Of a stretch of 28,728 nt of DNA, positions 7,722 to 15,959 are shown one piece after another. Below the pieces are notes generated by a model, which had not been told where the DNA came from, did no database searches, and saw nothing but the letters and a program-made list of their open reading frames with translations. Every line of letters starts with the position of its first letter. Positions within the stretch are counted from its first letter, which is position 1. The stretch is from an uncultured Prevotellaceae bacterium (GTDB lineage: Bacteria; Bacteroidota; Bacteroidia; Bacteroidales; Bacteroidaceae): positions 1 to 28,728 of the forward strand of contig CALFJA010000049.1 of NCBI GenBank assembly GCA_937877605.1, read 5' to 3'. Position numbers and translations under genes: made by a program.

Positions 7722-9155
7722 CTATTCAGTTATATATTTCTCGTAAGTTTGCCATCCAAGGCTGTTGCGCCGTCCTTTCCAAATCTGGCCGCTGTTACCG
7801 CAGATAACCCAAATATAGTTCTGAGAGTCGACTACGAGCGCGAAGTGCAGAGGGCTGCAGGAGAAGCCTTCCGGGAAAGTGATGTTTTCTTCCACTGGCC
7901 ATGTAACTCCCTCATCCTCACTCTTGTAGAAATTGGCAAAGGTTTTCAGGTCGCTCGCATTCATGGCTTGTCCCCCCAAGGCAATGATGTTCTCCCCATA
8001 GCTGATGGCTTGCAGGTTGGTGAGGTGCGGCGCTTTGTTTCTCACATCCGAGGTCATGGGATAGTACGACCAAGGTTGCTGCTGGGCATTGTCGTCGTTT
8101 TGTTCCACTTTTCCCCATACCTGAGCAGTCTTGTCGCCCGAAACATCGCGGTTACCGACAATGAGTAGTTGATTACTTGAGGCATAGGCACGGAGTAGGC
8201 GGCAGATAAAGCTAATATCCTGTGAAGGCAGCAAATCCTTGCTGTTGTCCATTTCGTCGTCTGTCCAGCTCTGCCCGTTGTCGCTCGATCTGAGCAGTGT
8301 ACCGTCATTACTATACGCATAGAGGTTGGATGAACTGGCTCCGATGAGTCGGCCGATGCTCGCTGTGGCTGCTGTTTGCCAGGAAACAGCATCCGCCGAA
8401 GTATAGAGCGTGCCTTGGCTGTACAGGTAGAACTGTCCGTCTTTTACAACAATGTTGAACGGGGTCTGGTCTGTCAGCATAGCAGCGATGTTGGCTGTGA
8501 GTTTTGCCCAGTTCTTACCATCGGTTTCGGCAGTACGATAGATTTTGCATTGTCCGCCGGAAACTCCGAAGAGGTAGATATTGTTGTTCAGCGCAAAGGC
8601 TCTTGTGTTGGTAAGGCCACCGAGCGTTGCGTTAGTTGTTATCTTGTTCCGCCATACAAATTCGTCGGCTTCCTCCTGATGGACGTTCACCTTTACTTGA
8701 TAGTCTGCATAACTGTTGCCCGACGAAGCGATTACGCGGAAATAGCGAGCAGTGCTGAAGTCCAGGCTGTCGGAGGCATTGAAGAAAGTGTATTCCGCGC
8801 TTTCCAGGTCCTTAATCTGCAGGTATCCGCCGCTTTTACTGCTGATGCTGCATACCACCCTGGTCGGGTCGACACCTACGGGGAGAGAGTCGACATTATA
8901 GATGAGGTGGTTCATCTGGTCTATGTAGAACTTGTAGCCGCTGCAGTCGAGGTTCTGATAGGTCGTTGTGGCATTACCGTCGTCATCGGTAGTTTCCACC
9001 AACTGTTTGAGCGTACCTACGGAGAACGCCGTGATGGCCGTGTCATCATAATAGACCAGTTGGGTGTCATCACTGCTACCGCACGATGCTAGCGCAACAC
9101 TTGTCACGAGCAACAGCATGAGATTGAAAAGATTTCTGCTGGAAAGTGTATTCAT
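7722..9155 (-). CDS. DUF6242-like lipoprotein with Asp-box beta-propeller
   Basis: This 477-residue protein has a lipoprotein signal (lipobox LASC, lipidated C25) followed by GSSDD, an acidic/serine stretch like the export signals that send lipoproteins to the cell surface in Bacteroidota. Residues about 40-165 form a small domain with FYIDQMNHLIYNVDSLPVG and YQVKVNVHQEE, which I recognise as typical of DUF6242 proteins. The remainder looks like a beta-propeller, with Asp-box motifs at about 291-297 (SDNGQSW) and 412-419 (SEDEGVTW), as in sialidase-like or Ycf48-like folds. No catalytic site is evident. It is the first gene of the PorG/UppS/BamA operon, one base from the next gene, so a role in outer-membrane biogenesis is a reasonable guess only. 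Confidence 0.82.
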   Translation of the reverse strand: MNTLSSRNLFNLMLLLVTSVALASCGSSDDTQLVYYDDTAITAFSVGTLKQLVETTDDDGNATTTYQNLDCSGYKFYIDQMNHLIYNVDSLPVGVDPTRVVCSISSKSGGYLQIKDLESAEYTFFNASDSLDFSTARYFRVIASSGNSYADYQVKVNVHQEEADEFVWRNKITTNATLGGLTNTRAFALNNNIYLFGVSGGQCKIYRTAETDGKNWAKLTANIAAMLTDQTPFNIVVKDGQFYLYSQGTLYTSADAVSWQTAATASIGRLIGASSSNLYAYSNDGTLLRSSDNGQSWTDDEMDNSKDLLPSQDISFICRLLRAYASSNQLLIVGNRDVSGDKTAQVWGKVEQNDDNAQQQPWSYYPMTSDVRNKAPHLTNLQAISYGENIIALGGQAMNASDLKTFANFYKSEDEGVTWPVEENITFPEGFSCSPLHFALVVDSQNYIWVICGNSGQIWKGRRNSLGWQTYEKYITE

Positions 9156-9237
9156 TGATGCTATTCGGGTTTTTCGGTTTTTCTTTTTAATGCTGCTTTA
9201 GCAGAGGTTCTTGTCTGTACTTGCCGCATTTAGTCTG

Positions 9238-9245
9238 CAAATTTA
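9238..9245 (-). promoter_or_regulatory. Probable promoter -7 box of the DUF6242-bamA-murI operon
   Basis: The minus strand reads TAAATTTG, an exact match to the Bacteroidota -7 consensus TAnnTTTG, 82 bases before the first ATG. The upstream -33 element is poor (TTTTCG where TTG is expected). The leader would be about 75 bases. Confidence 0.55.
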
Positions 9246-9433
9246 ATGAGAAATCCTCGAAAATGTTGAATTTTTAATGCTTTATTAGGGAAAAATTGGG
9301 TTCTTTCCACATTTTTTAAGGTTTCTTTTCGTTTCAGACCGCCCGTTTATCTTTTTGTAACACTCTTTCCCACAGCATCAGATTGACCTTTGAAACAATC
9401 TATGCCAACACTGAAATGGTTCCTGAGCGAAAC
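9246..9433. other. Intergenic sequence between DUF6242 gene and pckA terminator
   Basis: AT-rich, about 190 bp, with no convincing gene. It follows the pckA terminator and would carry the upstream elements of the minus-strand envelope operon. A short open frame that starts at 9390 runs antisense into pckA and is not credible. Confidence 0.6.
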
Positions 9434-9466
9434 AAAAAAAGGCTTGCCCCGTGCGGGACAAGCCTT
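9434..9466 (-). terminator. Intrinsic terminator of pckA
   Basis: On the minus strand a 12-bp stem (AAGGCTTGTCCC / GGGGCAAGCCTT, one G-U pair) with a GCAC loop is followed directly by a run of T. It begins 24 bases after the pckA stop codon. Confidence 0.93.
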
Positions 9467-9490
9467 CCGTATGGAATGTAAATCTGTATC

Positions 9491-11110
9491 TTACAGTTGT
9501 GGACCTGCCTCAACAAGAGCCTTGCCAGCTTCGTTACCCTCGTATTTCACGAAGTTCTTGATGAAGCGTCCCGCCAAATCTTTGGCCTTCTCGTCCCATT
9601 GAGCAGCTTCCGCATAGGTGTCGCGTGGGTCGAGAATGTTGGGATCTACGCCTGGCAGCGCCGTAGGCACTTCGAAATTGAAGTACGGGATGTGCTTTGT
9701 CGGAGCGGTGTTGATGCTTCCATCGAGGATGGCATCGATGATACCACGGGTATCCTTGATTGAGATACGCTTGCCTGTACCGTTCCAACCTGTATTAACC
9801 AGATAGGCCTTGGCACCGTTAGCTTCCATCTTCTTCACCAACTCTTCGGCATATTTCGTAGGATGGAGTTCCAGGAACGCCTGTCCGAAGCAAGCCGAGA
9901 AGGTCGGGGTGGGTTCGGTGATGCCGCGCTCGGTGCCTGCCAGTTTTGCGGTGAAGCCACTCAGGAAGTAGTACTTGGTCTGTTCCGGAGTCAGGATGGA
10001 TACCGGAGGAAGCACACCAAAGGCGTCGGCGCTGAGGAAGATAACCTGCTTGGCAGCGGGAGCGGCGCTCTTCGGGCGAACAATGTTCTTAATATGGTCG
10101 ATAGGATAGCTTACGCGGGTATTCTCTGTCACGCTCTTGTCGGCGAAGTCAATCTTGCCGGCCTCGTCAACAGTAACATTCTCGAGCAGGGCATCACGCT
10201 TGATTGCATTGTAGATGTCCGGTTCGCTTTCCTTGTCGAGGTTGATTACCTTTGCATAGCAACCGCCTTCGAAGTTGAACACGCCATTATCGTCCCACCC
10301 GTGCTCGTCGTCACCGATGAGAAGACGCTTCGGGTCGGTAGAAAGTGTGGTCTTGCCTGTTCCGGAGAGTCCGAAGAAAATGGCTGTATTCTCACCGTTC
10401 ATGTCGGTATTGGCAGAGCAGTGCATCGAAGCGATACCCTTCAATGGCAGGTAGTAGTTCATCATCGAGAACATACCTTTCTTCATTTCACCGCCATACC
10501 ATGTGTTCAGGATAACCTGTTCGCGGCTGGTTACATTGAACATCGCTGCCGTTTCAGAATTAAGACCGAGTTCCTTGTAGTTCTCTACTTTTGCCTTCGA
10601 AGCATTGTAAACAATGAAGTCGGGCTCGAAAGCCTCTGCTTCAGCCTCTGTCGGGCGGATGAACATATTCTTAACGAAGTGTGCCTGCCATGCTACTTCC
10701 ATGATAAAGCGCACAGCCATGCGGGTATCTTCGTTGGCTCCGCAGAACCCGTCTACCACATAAAGCCTCTTGCCGGAAAGTTCCTTCAAAGCTAATTTTT
10801 TGCATTCGTCCCAAGCATGTTGTGTCGCGGGATGGTTGTCGTTCTTATATTCATCGGAAGTCCACCACACGGTGTCTTTCGAAGTTTCGTCCATAACAAT
10901 GAATTTGTCCTTAGGAGAGCGGCCGGTGTAGATACCCGTCATCACATTTACTGCGTCAAGTTCCGTCAACTGGCCTTTGTCATAACCAGTGAGTTCGGGC
11001 TTGATTTCCTCCTCATAGAGCATTTCATACGAAGGGTTGTAAACAATCTCGGTAGTGCCTGTAATGCCATAGGCTTCAAGCGCTTTCTTGATTTTTTCAA
11101 TTTGTGCCAT
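9491..11110 (-). CDS. pckA: Phosphoenolpyruvate carboxykinase (ATP)
   Basis: This cytoplasmic enzyme interconverts oxaloacetate plus ATP and PEP plus CO2; in Bacteroidales it often runs toward CO2 fixation on the route to succinate. The 539-residue length is standard. Visible motifs are GIYTGRSPKDKF (substrate-binding R64), NTWYGGEMKKGMF (about 202-214), the P-loop GLSGTGKTTLS (247-257) and LIGDDEHGW (264-272) with the metal-binding acidic residues. It stands alone, with its own promoter and terminator, and is divergent from upp. The 5' leader contains an AT-rich inverted repeat (TTTAATT-GTT-AATTAAA, 11121-11137) close to the start codon. Confidence 0.98.
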   Translation of the reverse strand: MAQIEKIKKALEAYGITGTTEIVYNPSYEMLYEEEIKPELTGYDKGQLTELDAVNVMTGIYTGRSPKDKFIVMDETSKDTVWWTSDEYKNDNHPATQHAWDECKKLALKELSGKRLYVVDGFCGANEDTRMAVRFIMEVAWQAHFVKNMFIRPTEAEAEAFEPDFIVYNASKAKVENYKELGLNSETAAMFNVTSREQVILNTWYGGEMKKGMFSMMNYYLPLKGIASMHCSANTDMNGENTAIFFGLSGTGKTTLSTDPKRLLIGDDEHGWDDNGVFNFEGGCYAKVINLDKESEPDIYNAIKRDALLENVTVDEAGKIDFADKSVTENTRVSYPIDHIKNIVRPKSAAPAAKQVIFLSADAFGVLPPVSILTPEQTKYYFLSGFTAKLAGTERGITEPTPTFSACFGQAFLELHPTKYAEELVKKMEANGAKAYLVNTGWNGTGKRISIKDTRGIIDAILDGSINTAPTKHIPYFNFEVPTALPGVDPNILDPRDTYAEAAQWDEKAKDLAGRFIKNFVKYEGNEAGKALVEAGPQL

Positions 11111-11169
11111 TTGTAAAATATTTAATTGTTAATTAAAAGTTCCGTCGTGTTCTTTTCATTTAGTGCATG

Positions 11170-11200
11170 CAAAATTAGTGTTTTTGATTTTCACCACCAA
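11170..11200 (-). promoter_or_regulatory. pckA promoter (TTG-N20-TAATTTTG)
   Basis: On the minus strand the -7 box TAATTTTG (11170-11177) matches TAnnTTTG exactly, and a -33 TTG lies 20 bases upstream (11198-11200). The leader to the pckA ATG would be about 50-60 bases. Confidence 0.8.
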
Positions 11201-11290
11201 TTTTCAATACCCAAATTTCGCATTTTCAAACGATTTTTAGGTTAAAGAAGTTAAAATATAGGACGATTCCGCGCGTTTTGGAACATCGAC

Positions 11291-11323
11291 TTGACATTTT
11301 TAGCAATAAAGTTCGTACTTTTG
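11291..11323 (+). promoter_or_regulatory. upp promoter (TTG-N22-TACTTTTG)
   Basis: TACTTTTG at 11316-11323 is a perfect TAnnTTTG box, with TTG at 11291-11293. The spacer of 22 bases is slightly longer than usual. The ATG follows about 30 bases downstream. Confidence 0.72.
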
Positions 11324-11353
11324 CCTGCGGTTAAAACTATTCAACTATTCATT

Positions 11354-12013
11354 ATGAAGATTGTCAACTTCAACGATTTCAATTCCGTGGTCAGTCAGTA
11401 TCTGGCCGAACTGCGCGATGTTGACTACCAGCAGAACCGTCTGTTGTTTCGGAACAACATCCGCCGCATCGGAGAGTGCATAGCCTATGAGATTTCGAAA
11501 GAACTCAACTATGCCGACAAGCATGTCACCACCCCATTGGGCTCGCTCGACATGCCCTTGCCGTCCGACCCGCTTGTCATCGCCACCGTGCTACGCGCTG
11601 GTTTGCCTTTTCACGAAGGGTTCCTGCATGTATTCGACCATGCGGACAACGCTTTCGTATCAGCCTACCGGATGTACACCAACCGCGAGCATACGGAAGT
11701 GGGCGTTCACGCCGAATATATGGCAGCACCCAGCGTCGAGGGGAAAACCCTTATCATTGTAGACCCGATGCTGGCCACCGGCGGAAGCATGGCAGCGGCC
11801 TACGAGGCACTGCTCAAGACAGGCAAACCTGCCAAGGTACACATCGCCAGCGTCATTGCCACTGAAGAGGGGCTTGAAGTGGTCCGACAGGCTGTCGACC
11901 CGGAAAGCACCACTGTCTGGTGTGCAGCCATCGACCCCGGGATGAACGAACACAAATACATCGTTCCCGGTTTCGGCGATGCCGGCGACCTCTGTTTCGG
12001 AGAGAAACTATAG
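11354..12013 (+). CDS. upp: Uracil phosphoribosyltransferase
   Basis: This salvage enzyme makes UMP from uracil and PRPP. The frame is open from 11291, but that stretch holds the promoter; the ATG at 11354 gives 219 residues, the family length. The PRPP-binding motif VDPMLATGGS is at 136-145, TVLRAGLPFHEG at about 78-89, and the uracil-site C-terminus PGFGDAGDLCFG at about 205-216. It is transcribed from a promoter divergent from pckA. A stem-loop and then a patatin-like gene follow, 100 bp downstream, with no new promoter evident, so partial read-through is likely. Confidence 0.96.
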   Translation: MKIVNFNDFNSVVSQYLAELRDVDYQQNRLLFRNNIRRIGECIAYEISKELNYADKHVTTPLGSLDMPLPSDPLVIATVLRAGLPFHEGFLHVFDHADNAFVSAYRMYTNREHTEVGVHAEYMAAPSVEGKTLIIVDPMLATGGSMAAAYEALLKTGKPAKVHIASVIATEEGLEVVRQAVDPESTTVWCAAIDPGMNEHKYIVPGFGDAGDLCFGEKL

Positions 12014-12045
12014 TGCCCGGCTCCATTCACAGGACAGAACATATC

Positions 12046-12091
12046 GGCGGAGAATGGAAGGGCACCGCAAAGGCTCTTTCCGTTCTCCGCC
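12046..12091 (+). promoter_or_regulatory. Long hairpin between upp and patatin-like gene
   Basis: A 14-bp stem (12046-12059 with 12078-12091, GGCGGAGAATGGAA against TTCCGTTCTCCGCC, one G-U pair) encloses an 18-base loop. Only three T follow, so it is more likely an attenuator, processing or stability element than a strong terminator. It ends 22 bases before the next ATG. Confidence 0.6.
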
Positions 12092-12113
12092 TTTGAGAAA
12101 CAACTGAAAGACA

Positions 12114-12965
12114 ATGCCTACAGGATTAGTATTGGAAGGCGGTGCCATGCGGGGGCTGTTCACAGCCGGTGTACTCGATGTGCTGATGGAAAAGCATCTG
12201 CAGTTCGACGGCGTGGTGGGCGTTTCGGCGGGAGCTGCCTTCGGATGCAACTACAAGTCGCACCAGCCGGGGCGCGTACTACGCTACAATAAGCGCTTTG
12301 CCCACGAATGGCGGTTCTGCAGCATCCGCTCGTGGATACAGACGGGCGACCTCTTTGGTGCCGAGTTTGGCTATCACTACATGCCCCGCCACCTGGATAT
12401 CTTCGACGAGGAAGCCTTCGCCCACGACCCGACACGCTTCTTCGTGGTCTGCACCGATGTGGAAACAGGAAAGGTGGTCTATAAAGAACTGACCGTTGCC
12501 GACGATGAAGCATACGAATGGATACGCGCGTCGGCATCCATGCCGCTCTTTGCAAAGGTGGTGAACATACGGGGGCGGCAGTTGCTCGACGGCGGTCTGA
12601 CCGACTCCATCCCCCTGCAATTCATGCAGGAGCAGGGCTATGGCCGCAATGTCGTGGTGCTGACGCAACCCGAGGGCTACCAGAAGAAGCACAACCGGTT
12701 GCTGCCCATCGTCCGTCTGGTCTACAGGAAGCATCCGGAATTCATTCGGGCGTTGGCTCAACGCCACCTGATGTACAACCGCCAACTGGACTTTGTGGCC
12801 CAAGAGGAGCAGGCCGGGCGTGCCATTGTGATTCAACCGCCGGAAAAACTCCCCGTAGAGCATCTCTGCCACGATACGAAAGTGATGGAGGAAATGTATG
12901 AAACAGGGCGTAAGGAAGCCCTGAAAAAGCTCGATGAAATGGCCGATTTTTGTTCAGAAACATAA
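12114..12965 (+). CDS. Patatin-like phospholipase family protein
   Basis: The 283-residue protein has the patatin Ser-Asp dyad: oxyanion loop LEGGAMRG (7-14), nucleophile in GVSAG (S38) and the aspartate in LLDGGLTDS (D159). It resembles the YjjU-like cytoplasmic patatin group of bacteria, which act as acyl hydrolases on phospholipids or lysophospholipids. No signal peptide or membrane segment is seen. The C-terminal third (from about residue 190) is basic and helical, with no extra domain recognised. It lies after upp, separated by a hairpin, and is closed by a strong terminator. The exact substrate is unknown. Confidence 0.9.
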   Translation: MPTGLVLEGGAMRGLFTAGVLDVLMEKHLQFDGVVGVSAGAAFGCNYKSHQPGRVLRYNKRFAHEWRFCSIRSWIQTGDLFGAEFGYHYMPRHLDIFDEEAFAHDPTRFFVVCTDVETGKVVYKELTVADDEAYEWIRASASMPLFAKVVNIRGRQLLDGGLTDSIPLQFMQEQGYGRNVVVLTQPEGYQKKHNRLLPIVRLVYRKHPEFIRALAQRHLMYNRQLDFVAQEEQAGRAIVIQPPEKLPVEHLCHDTKVMEEMYETGRKEALKKLDEMADFCSET

Positions 12966-12998
12966 CATACAGAATTGTCTGTTATGTGCATATAACCG

Positions 12999-13042
12999 GA
13001 AAGAGGTTCTTCCCCATGACGGAAGAACCTCTTTCATTTTTT
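12999..13042 (+). terminator. Strong terminator between convergent genes
   Basis: A perfect 15-bp stem (12999-13013 with 13021-13035, GAAAGAGGTTCTTCC) with a 7-base loop is followed by A and six T on the plus strand, ending transcription from upp/patatin. The T-run reaches the stop codon of the convergent PAQR gene; the stem may also act on the minus strand but lacks a U-tract there. Confidence 0.93.
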
Positions 13043-13721
13043 ACAACTGTTCCATCAGGATATCCCAGACGGCCACTATATGGCAAATGGAGCCCAGCAG
13101 GACAAAGAAGTGGAACACGGTGTGCATGTATCTCTGTTTGTTGAAACTGTAGAACACGGCTCCCGTGATGTATGCAACCCCTTCTGCCACAATCCACCAC
13201 ACTGCTGCCGTCGGCACACAGTCAATCAATGGCTTGAACGCTACCAAGACGCTCAATCCCATCAGCACGAAACAGACGGTCTCGATGTTGCTGTGTTTCT
13301 TCAGATGAACGAAACTTACGATAGTGCCGGCAATGGCAGACAGCCACACAAAGGCAAAAAGCGCCCACCCCCAATAGCCATGGTCGCGCAAGGCCACCAG
13401 GGTGATGGGGGAATAGCTGCCCGCGATGTGCCAGTAGATGGCGGCATGGTCCCAGTGACGAAGCCTGCCTTTCCAACGGCTTTTGGGCGAGAGTGCATGG
13501 TAGACGGTGCTTGCTATGTAACTGCACAGCATGCCGAAAAGATACAGCACAACGCCCACCGTGGCCCAGCCGTTGTGTGCCTTGAAGCACCAATAGAGAA
13601 AGATGGCACCCACCGCCACGCCGAGCATGATGCCCGCAGCATGGGACCAGGAGTTCCACCGCTCTTCCAAAGGGGTGTAGAAAGCAGTTATTTTCTCTTT
13701 TATCTTACGATTTCTTTCCAT
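13041..13721 (-). CDS. PAQR/hemolysin III family membrane protein
   Basis: The protein has about seven membrane segments and the zinc-site pattern of the PAQR family: STVYH (S71, H75), the nearby RHWDHAAIYWHIAGSY (D91, H92) and HTVFH (H200, H204). Bacterial members are called hemolysin III, but a cytolytic role is not general, and their activity is thought to resemble lipid hydrolases or ceramidases. I place the start at 13721 (MERNRKIKEK, 226 residues), although the frame is open to 13769. This start lies inside the last codons of rnr, a 17-bp overlap that suggests coupled translation. Function in this organism is unknown. Confidence 0.9.
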   Translation of the reverse strand: MERNRKIKEKITAFYTPLEERWNSWSHAAGIMLGVAVGAIFLYWCFKAHNGWATVGVVLYLFGMLCSYIASTVYHALSPKSRWKGRLRHWDHAAIYWHIAGSYSPITLVALRDHGYWGWALFAFVWLSAIAGTIVSFVHLKKHSNIETVCFVLMGLSVLVAFKPLIDCVPTAAVWWIVAEGVAYITGAVFYSFNKQRYMHTVFHFFVLLGSICHIVAVWDILMEQL

Positions 13722-15915
13722 CGGCAAGCACGAAGTCCAATTGTCGCTTCTCAAGGTTGGCACTGGCAACTTTTATGCGTATGGGGTCACCCAGTTGGTA
13801 TTTATTGTGGCGGCGCCGGCCTATCAGACAGTAGTTCTTTTCATCGAAGTCGTAATAATCGTCGTCCAGGTCGCGCATTGGAATCATTCCTTCACAGTGG
13901 TTCTCGTCAATCTCGCAATAGATGCCGTAGCTCTGGATGCCGCTGATGTGTGCTTCGAACTCCTCGCCGAGGTGCTGTTCCATAAATTCCACCATCTTAT
14001 ATTTAATGGAGTCTCGCTCAGCCATCTGTGCGGTCTGCTCCATGCGGCTGGAATGTTCACAGAGTTCCTCATACATCCGCTCGTTACCGCTGCGACCTCC
14101 CTGCTGGTATCGGGTCAGCAGCCGGTGCACCATGGTGTCAGGATAGCGTCGGATGGGACTGGTGAAGTGGGTGTAATAGTCGAATGCCAGCCCGAAGTGG
14201 CCGATATTGTGGATGGTATACTTGGCCTTCATCATTGCCCGGAGCGCAACGGTCTGGATGAGCCTGCCCTCCCGTTTACCCGCACTCTGGCTGATGAGTT
14301 GGTTGAGCGAGCGGGCTGTGGCTCCTTTCGTGCCTTCGGTCTTCACCTTATAGCCGAAGGGAAGGACAAACTCCCGGAGTGCCTCCAGCTTCTGCGGGTC
14401 GGGATTGTCGTGCACACGGTAGGGCAAGGTCTTTGCCTTCTGTCCCTTGCGCACCTTGCCCACGCTCTCTGCCACCGTGCGGTTGGCCAGGAGCATGAAC
14501 TCCTCTATCAGTTTGTTGGCGTCCTGCGAGCGTTTGAAGTAGGCGCGGATGGGTTTCCCCTGCTCGTCAATGTCGAACCGGAGTTCCTCGCTCTCGAAGT
14601 TGATGGCTCCGTTCCTGAATCTCCGCGAGCGCAGTTTTTTCGCCATTTCATCGAGTTTTATCAGTTCTTCGGCAAATTCTCCGCGGTAGGATTGTCCCTT
14701 CTTCAGCGGCGGCGCAGGCTCGCCCGTACCGTCCACCACGCCATTCTGTTCCAAGATGGCCTGCACTTCCTCGTAGGAGAAGCGCCGGTCGCTCTTTATA
14801 ACGGTGTGGACAATGCGGTGGTTTCTCACCTGTGCGTCAAGGTCCAGGTCGAAAACCACGCTGAAACAAAGTTTCTCCTCGTTCGGGCGCAGCGAGCAGA
14901 CGAAGTTGCAGAGGTGCTCGGGGAGCATCGGGATGGTACGGTCGACGAGATAGACCGAGGTGGCACGCTTCTGCGCCTCCTTGTCAATGATGGAGCCTTC
15001 GGTCACATAGTGGGACACATCGGCAATGTGGACGCCCACTTCCCAGAGCCCGTTGTCCAGCCGTCGCAGTGAAAGTGCGTCGTCATAGTCCTTCGCATCG
15101 TGCGGGTCGATGGTGCAGGTGAACACCTGGCGGAAGTCCTCGCGCCCGGCAAGATCCTCCTTCGTCACCTCGCCCGATATTTTCCTGGCGGCATCCTCCA
15201 CCTGTTTCGGGTATTTATAGGGCAGCCCGTACTGTGCCAGTATGGCGTGCATCTCGGCATTGTTCTCGCCTTGCTGTCCCAAGATGTCCACCACCTCGCC
15301 CTTGAGAATCTTGCGCTCGCCGTCGGGCCAGTGGGTAATGCGCACCAGGGCCTTGTCGCCTGTCTTGCCGTGTTTCAGCTTGTCGAGAGGGATGATGATG
15401 TCGCTCACGAAGAGGTTTTCCTGTGTCAGCAGGAAGGCAATGCTCTTCTCCACCTGCAACCGGCCGACAAAGGTGTCCTTGGCACGCTTCAGCACGGCAA
15501 TGACCTGTGCTTCCTTGATGTGCTTCTGGCGGCGTGCCATGAACGAAACGCGCACACGGTCGCCGGTGAGTGCCGACATGCTGTTGCGTTCCGAGACGAA
15601 GATGGGGGTGCCGCCATCGTCGGGAAGGAACGAGTTCTTGCCGTTGGCCTTCCGCACGAAGGTGCCTTCCTGCACTTGTCCGCTCTGGTTCAGGCGGTAG
15701 CTGCTGTCGCTCACGCGCTTCAGGAAGTCGTCCCAGGCAAGGTCTTCCATCGCTTCTATGGCCATCATCTTTGCCGGATGGGTGGCCAGACGGAGTTGCC
15801 GGAAGATGTCCTTGAACGAGAATGTACGGTCGGGGTGCTGCTGGAAGAAATCGACCAGCATTTCCTGAATCATCCGCTTGTTCAACCGGCGATTCTTTTT
15901 ATTCTTTTCTGCCAT
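13705..15915 (-). CDS. rnr: Ribonuclease R
   Basis: RNase R is a processive 3'-5' exoribonuclease that degrades structured RNA. The 736-residue protein has the N-terminal winged-helix/cold-shock region (about 10-240), the RNB catalytic domain (about 255-590) with TIDPHDAKDYDDAL carrying the metal-binding aspartates (D270, D276, D278, D279), the HIADVSHYV segment, TSPIRRYPDTMVHR near the end of the RNB domain, and a C-terminal S1 domain (about 645-730, EFEAHISGIQSYGIY). The start codon is preceded by a short leader and a plausible promoter. It overlaps the PAQR gene downstream. Confidence 0.97.
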   Translation of the reverse strand: MAEKNKKNRRLNKRMIQEMLVDFFQQHPDRTFSFKDIFRQLRLATHPAKMMAIEAMEDLAWDDFLKRVSDSSYRLNQSGQVQEGTFVRKANGKNSFLPDDGGTPIFVSERNSMSALTGDRVRVSFMARRQKHIKEAQVIAVLKRAKDTFVGRLQVEKSIAFLLTQENLFVSDIIIPLDKLKHGKTGDKALVRITHWPDGERKILKGEVVDILGQQGENNAEMHAILAQYGLPYKYPKQVEDAARKISGEVTKEDLAGREDFRQVFTCTIDPHDAKDYDDALSLRRLDNGLWEVGVHIADVSHYVTEGSIIDKEAQKRATSVYLVDRTIPMLPEHLCNFVCSLRPNEEKLCFSVVFDLDLDAQVRNHRIVHTVIKSDRRFSYEEVQAILEQNGVVDGTGEPAPPLKKGQSYRGEFAEELIKLDEMAKKLRSRRFRNGAINFESEELRFDIDEQGKPIRAYFKRSQDANKLIEEFMLLANRTVAESVGKVRKGQKAKTLPYRVHDNPDPQKLEALREFVLPFGYKVKTEGTKGATARSLNQLISQSAGKREGRLIQTVALRAMMKAKYTIHNIGHFGLAFDYYTHFTSPIRRYPDTMVHRLLTRYQQGGRSGNERMYEELCEHSSRMEQTAQMAERDSIKYKMVEFMEQHLGEEFEAHISGIQSYGIYCEIDENHCEGMIPMRDLDDDYYDFDEKNYCLIGRRRHNKYQLGDPIRIKVASANLEKRQLDFVLADGKKS

Positions 15916-15951
15916 GTGTGTTCTTTACTTTCGGTTATTATTTACGACATA

Positions 15952-15959
15952 CAAAGTAA
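15952..15959 (-). promoter_or_regulatory. Possible rnr -7 promoter box
   Basis: The minus strand has TTACTTTG, one base from TAnnTTTG, 36 bases before the rnr ATG. No clear -33 TTG was found, so this is tentative. Confidence 0.4.

Noticed and set aside
9200..9212. CTGCTTTAGCAG dyad near the DUF6242 leader
   Set aside because: Five-base arms with a two-base centre are too weak to support a regulatory site.
12961..12986. CATAACA / TGTTATG inverted repeat just after the patatin-like gene
   Set aside because: Short 7-bp arms with a 12-base loop and no T-run; the strong terminator directly downstream explains transcript ending.
13741..15072. Plus-strand open frame of 443 codons
   Set aside because: Fully antisense to rnr, whose RNB catalytic motifs fix the true strand and frame.
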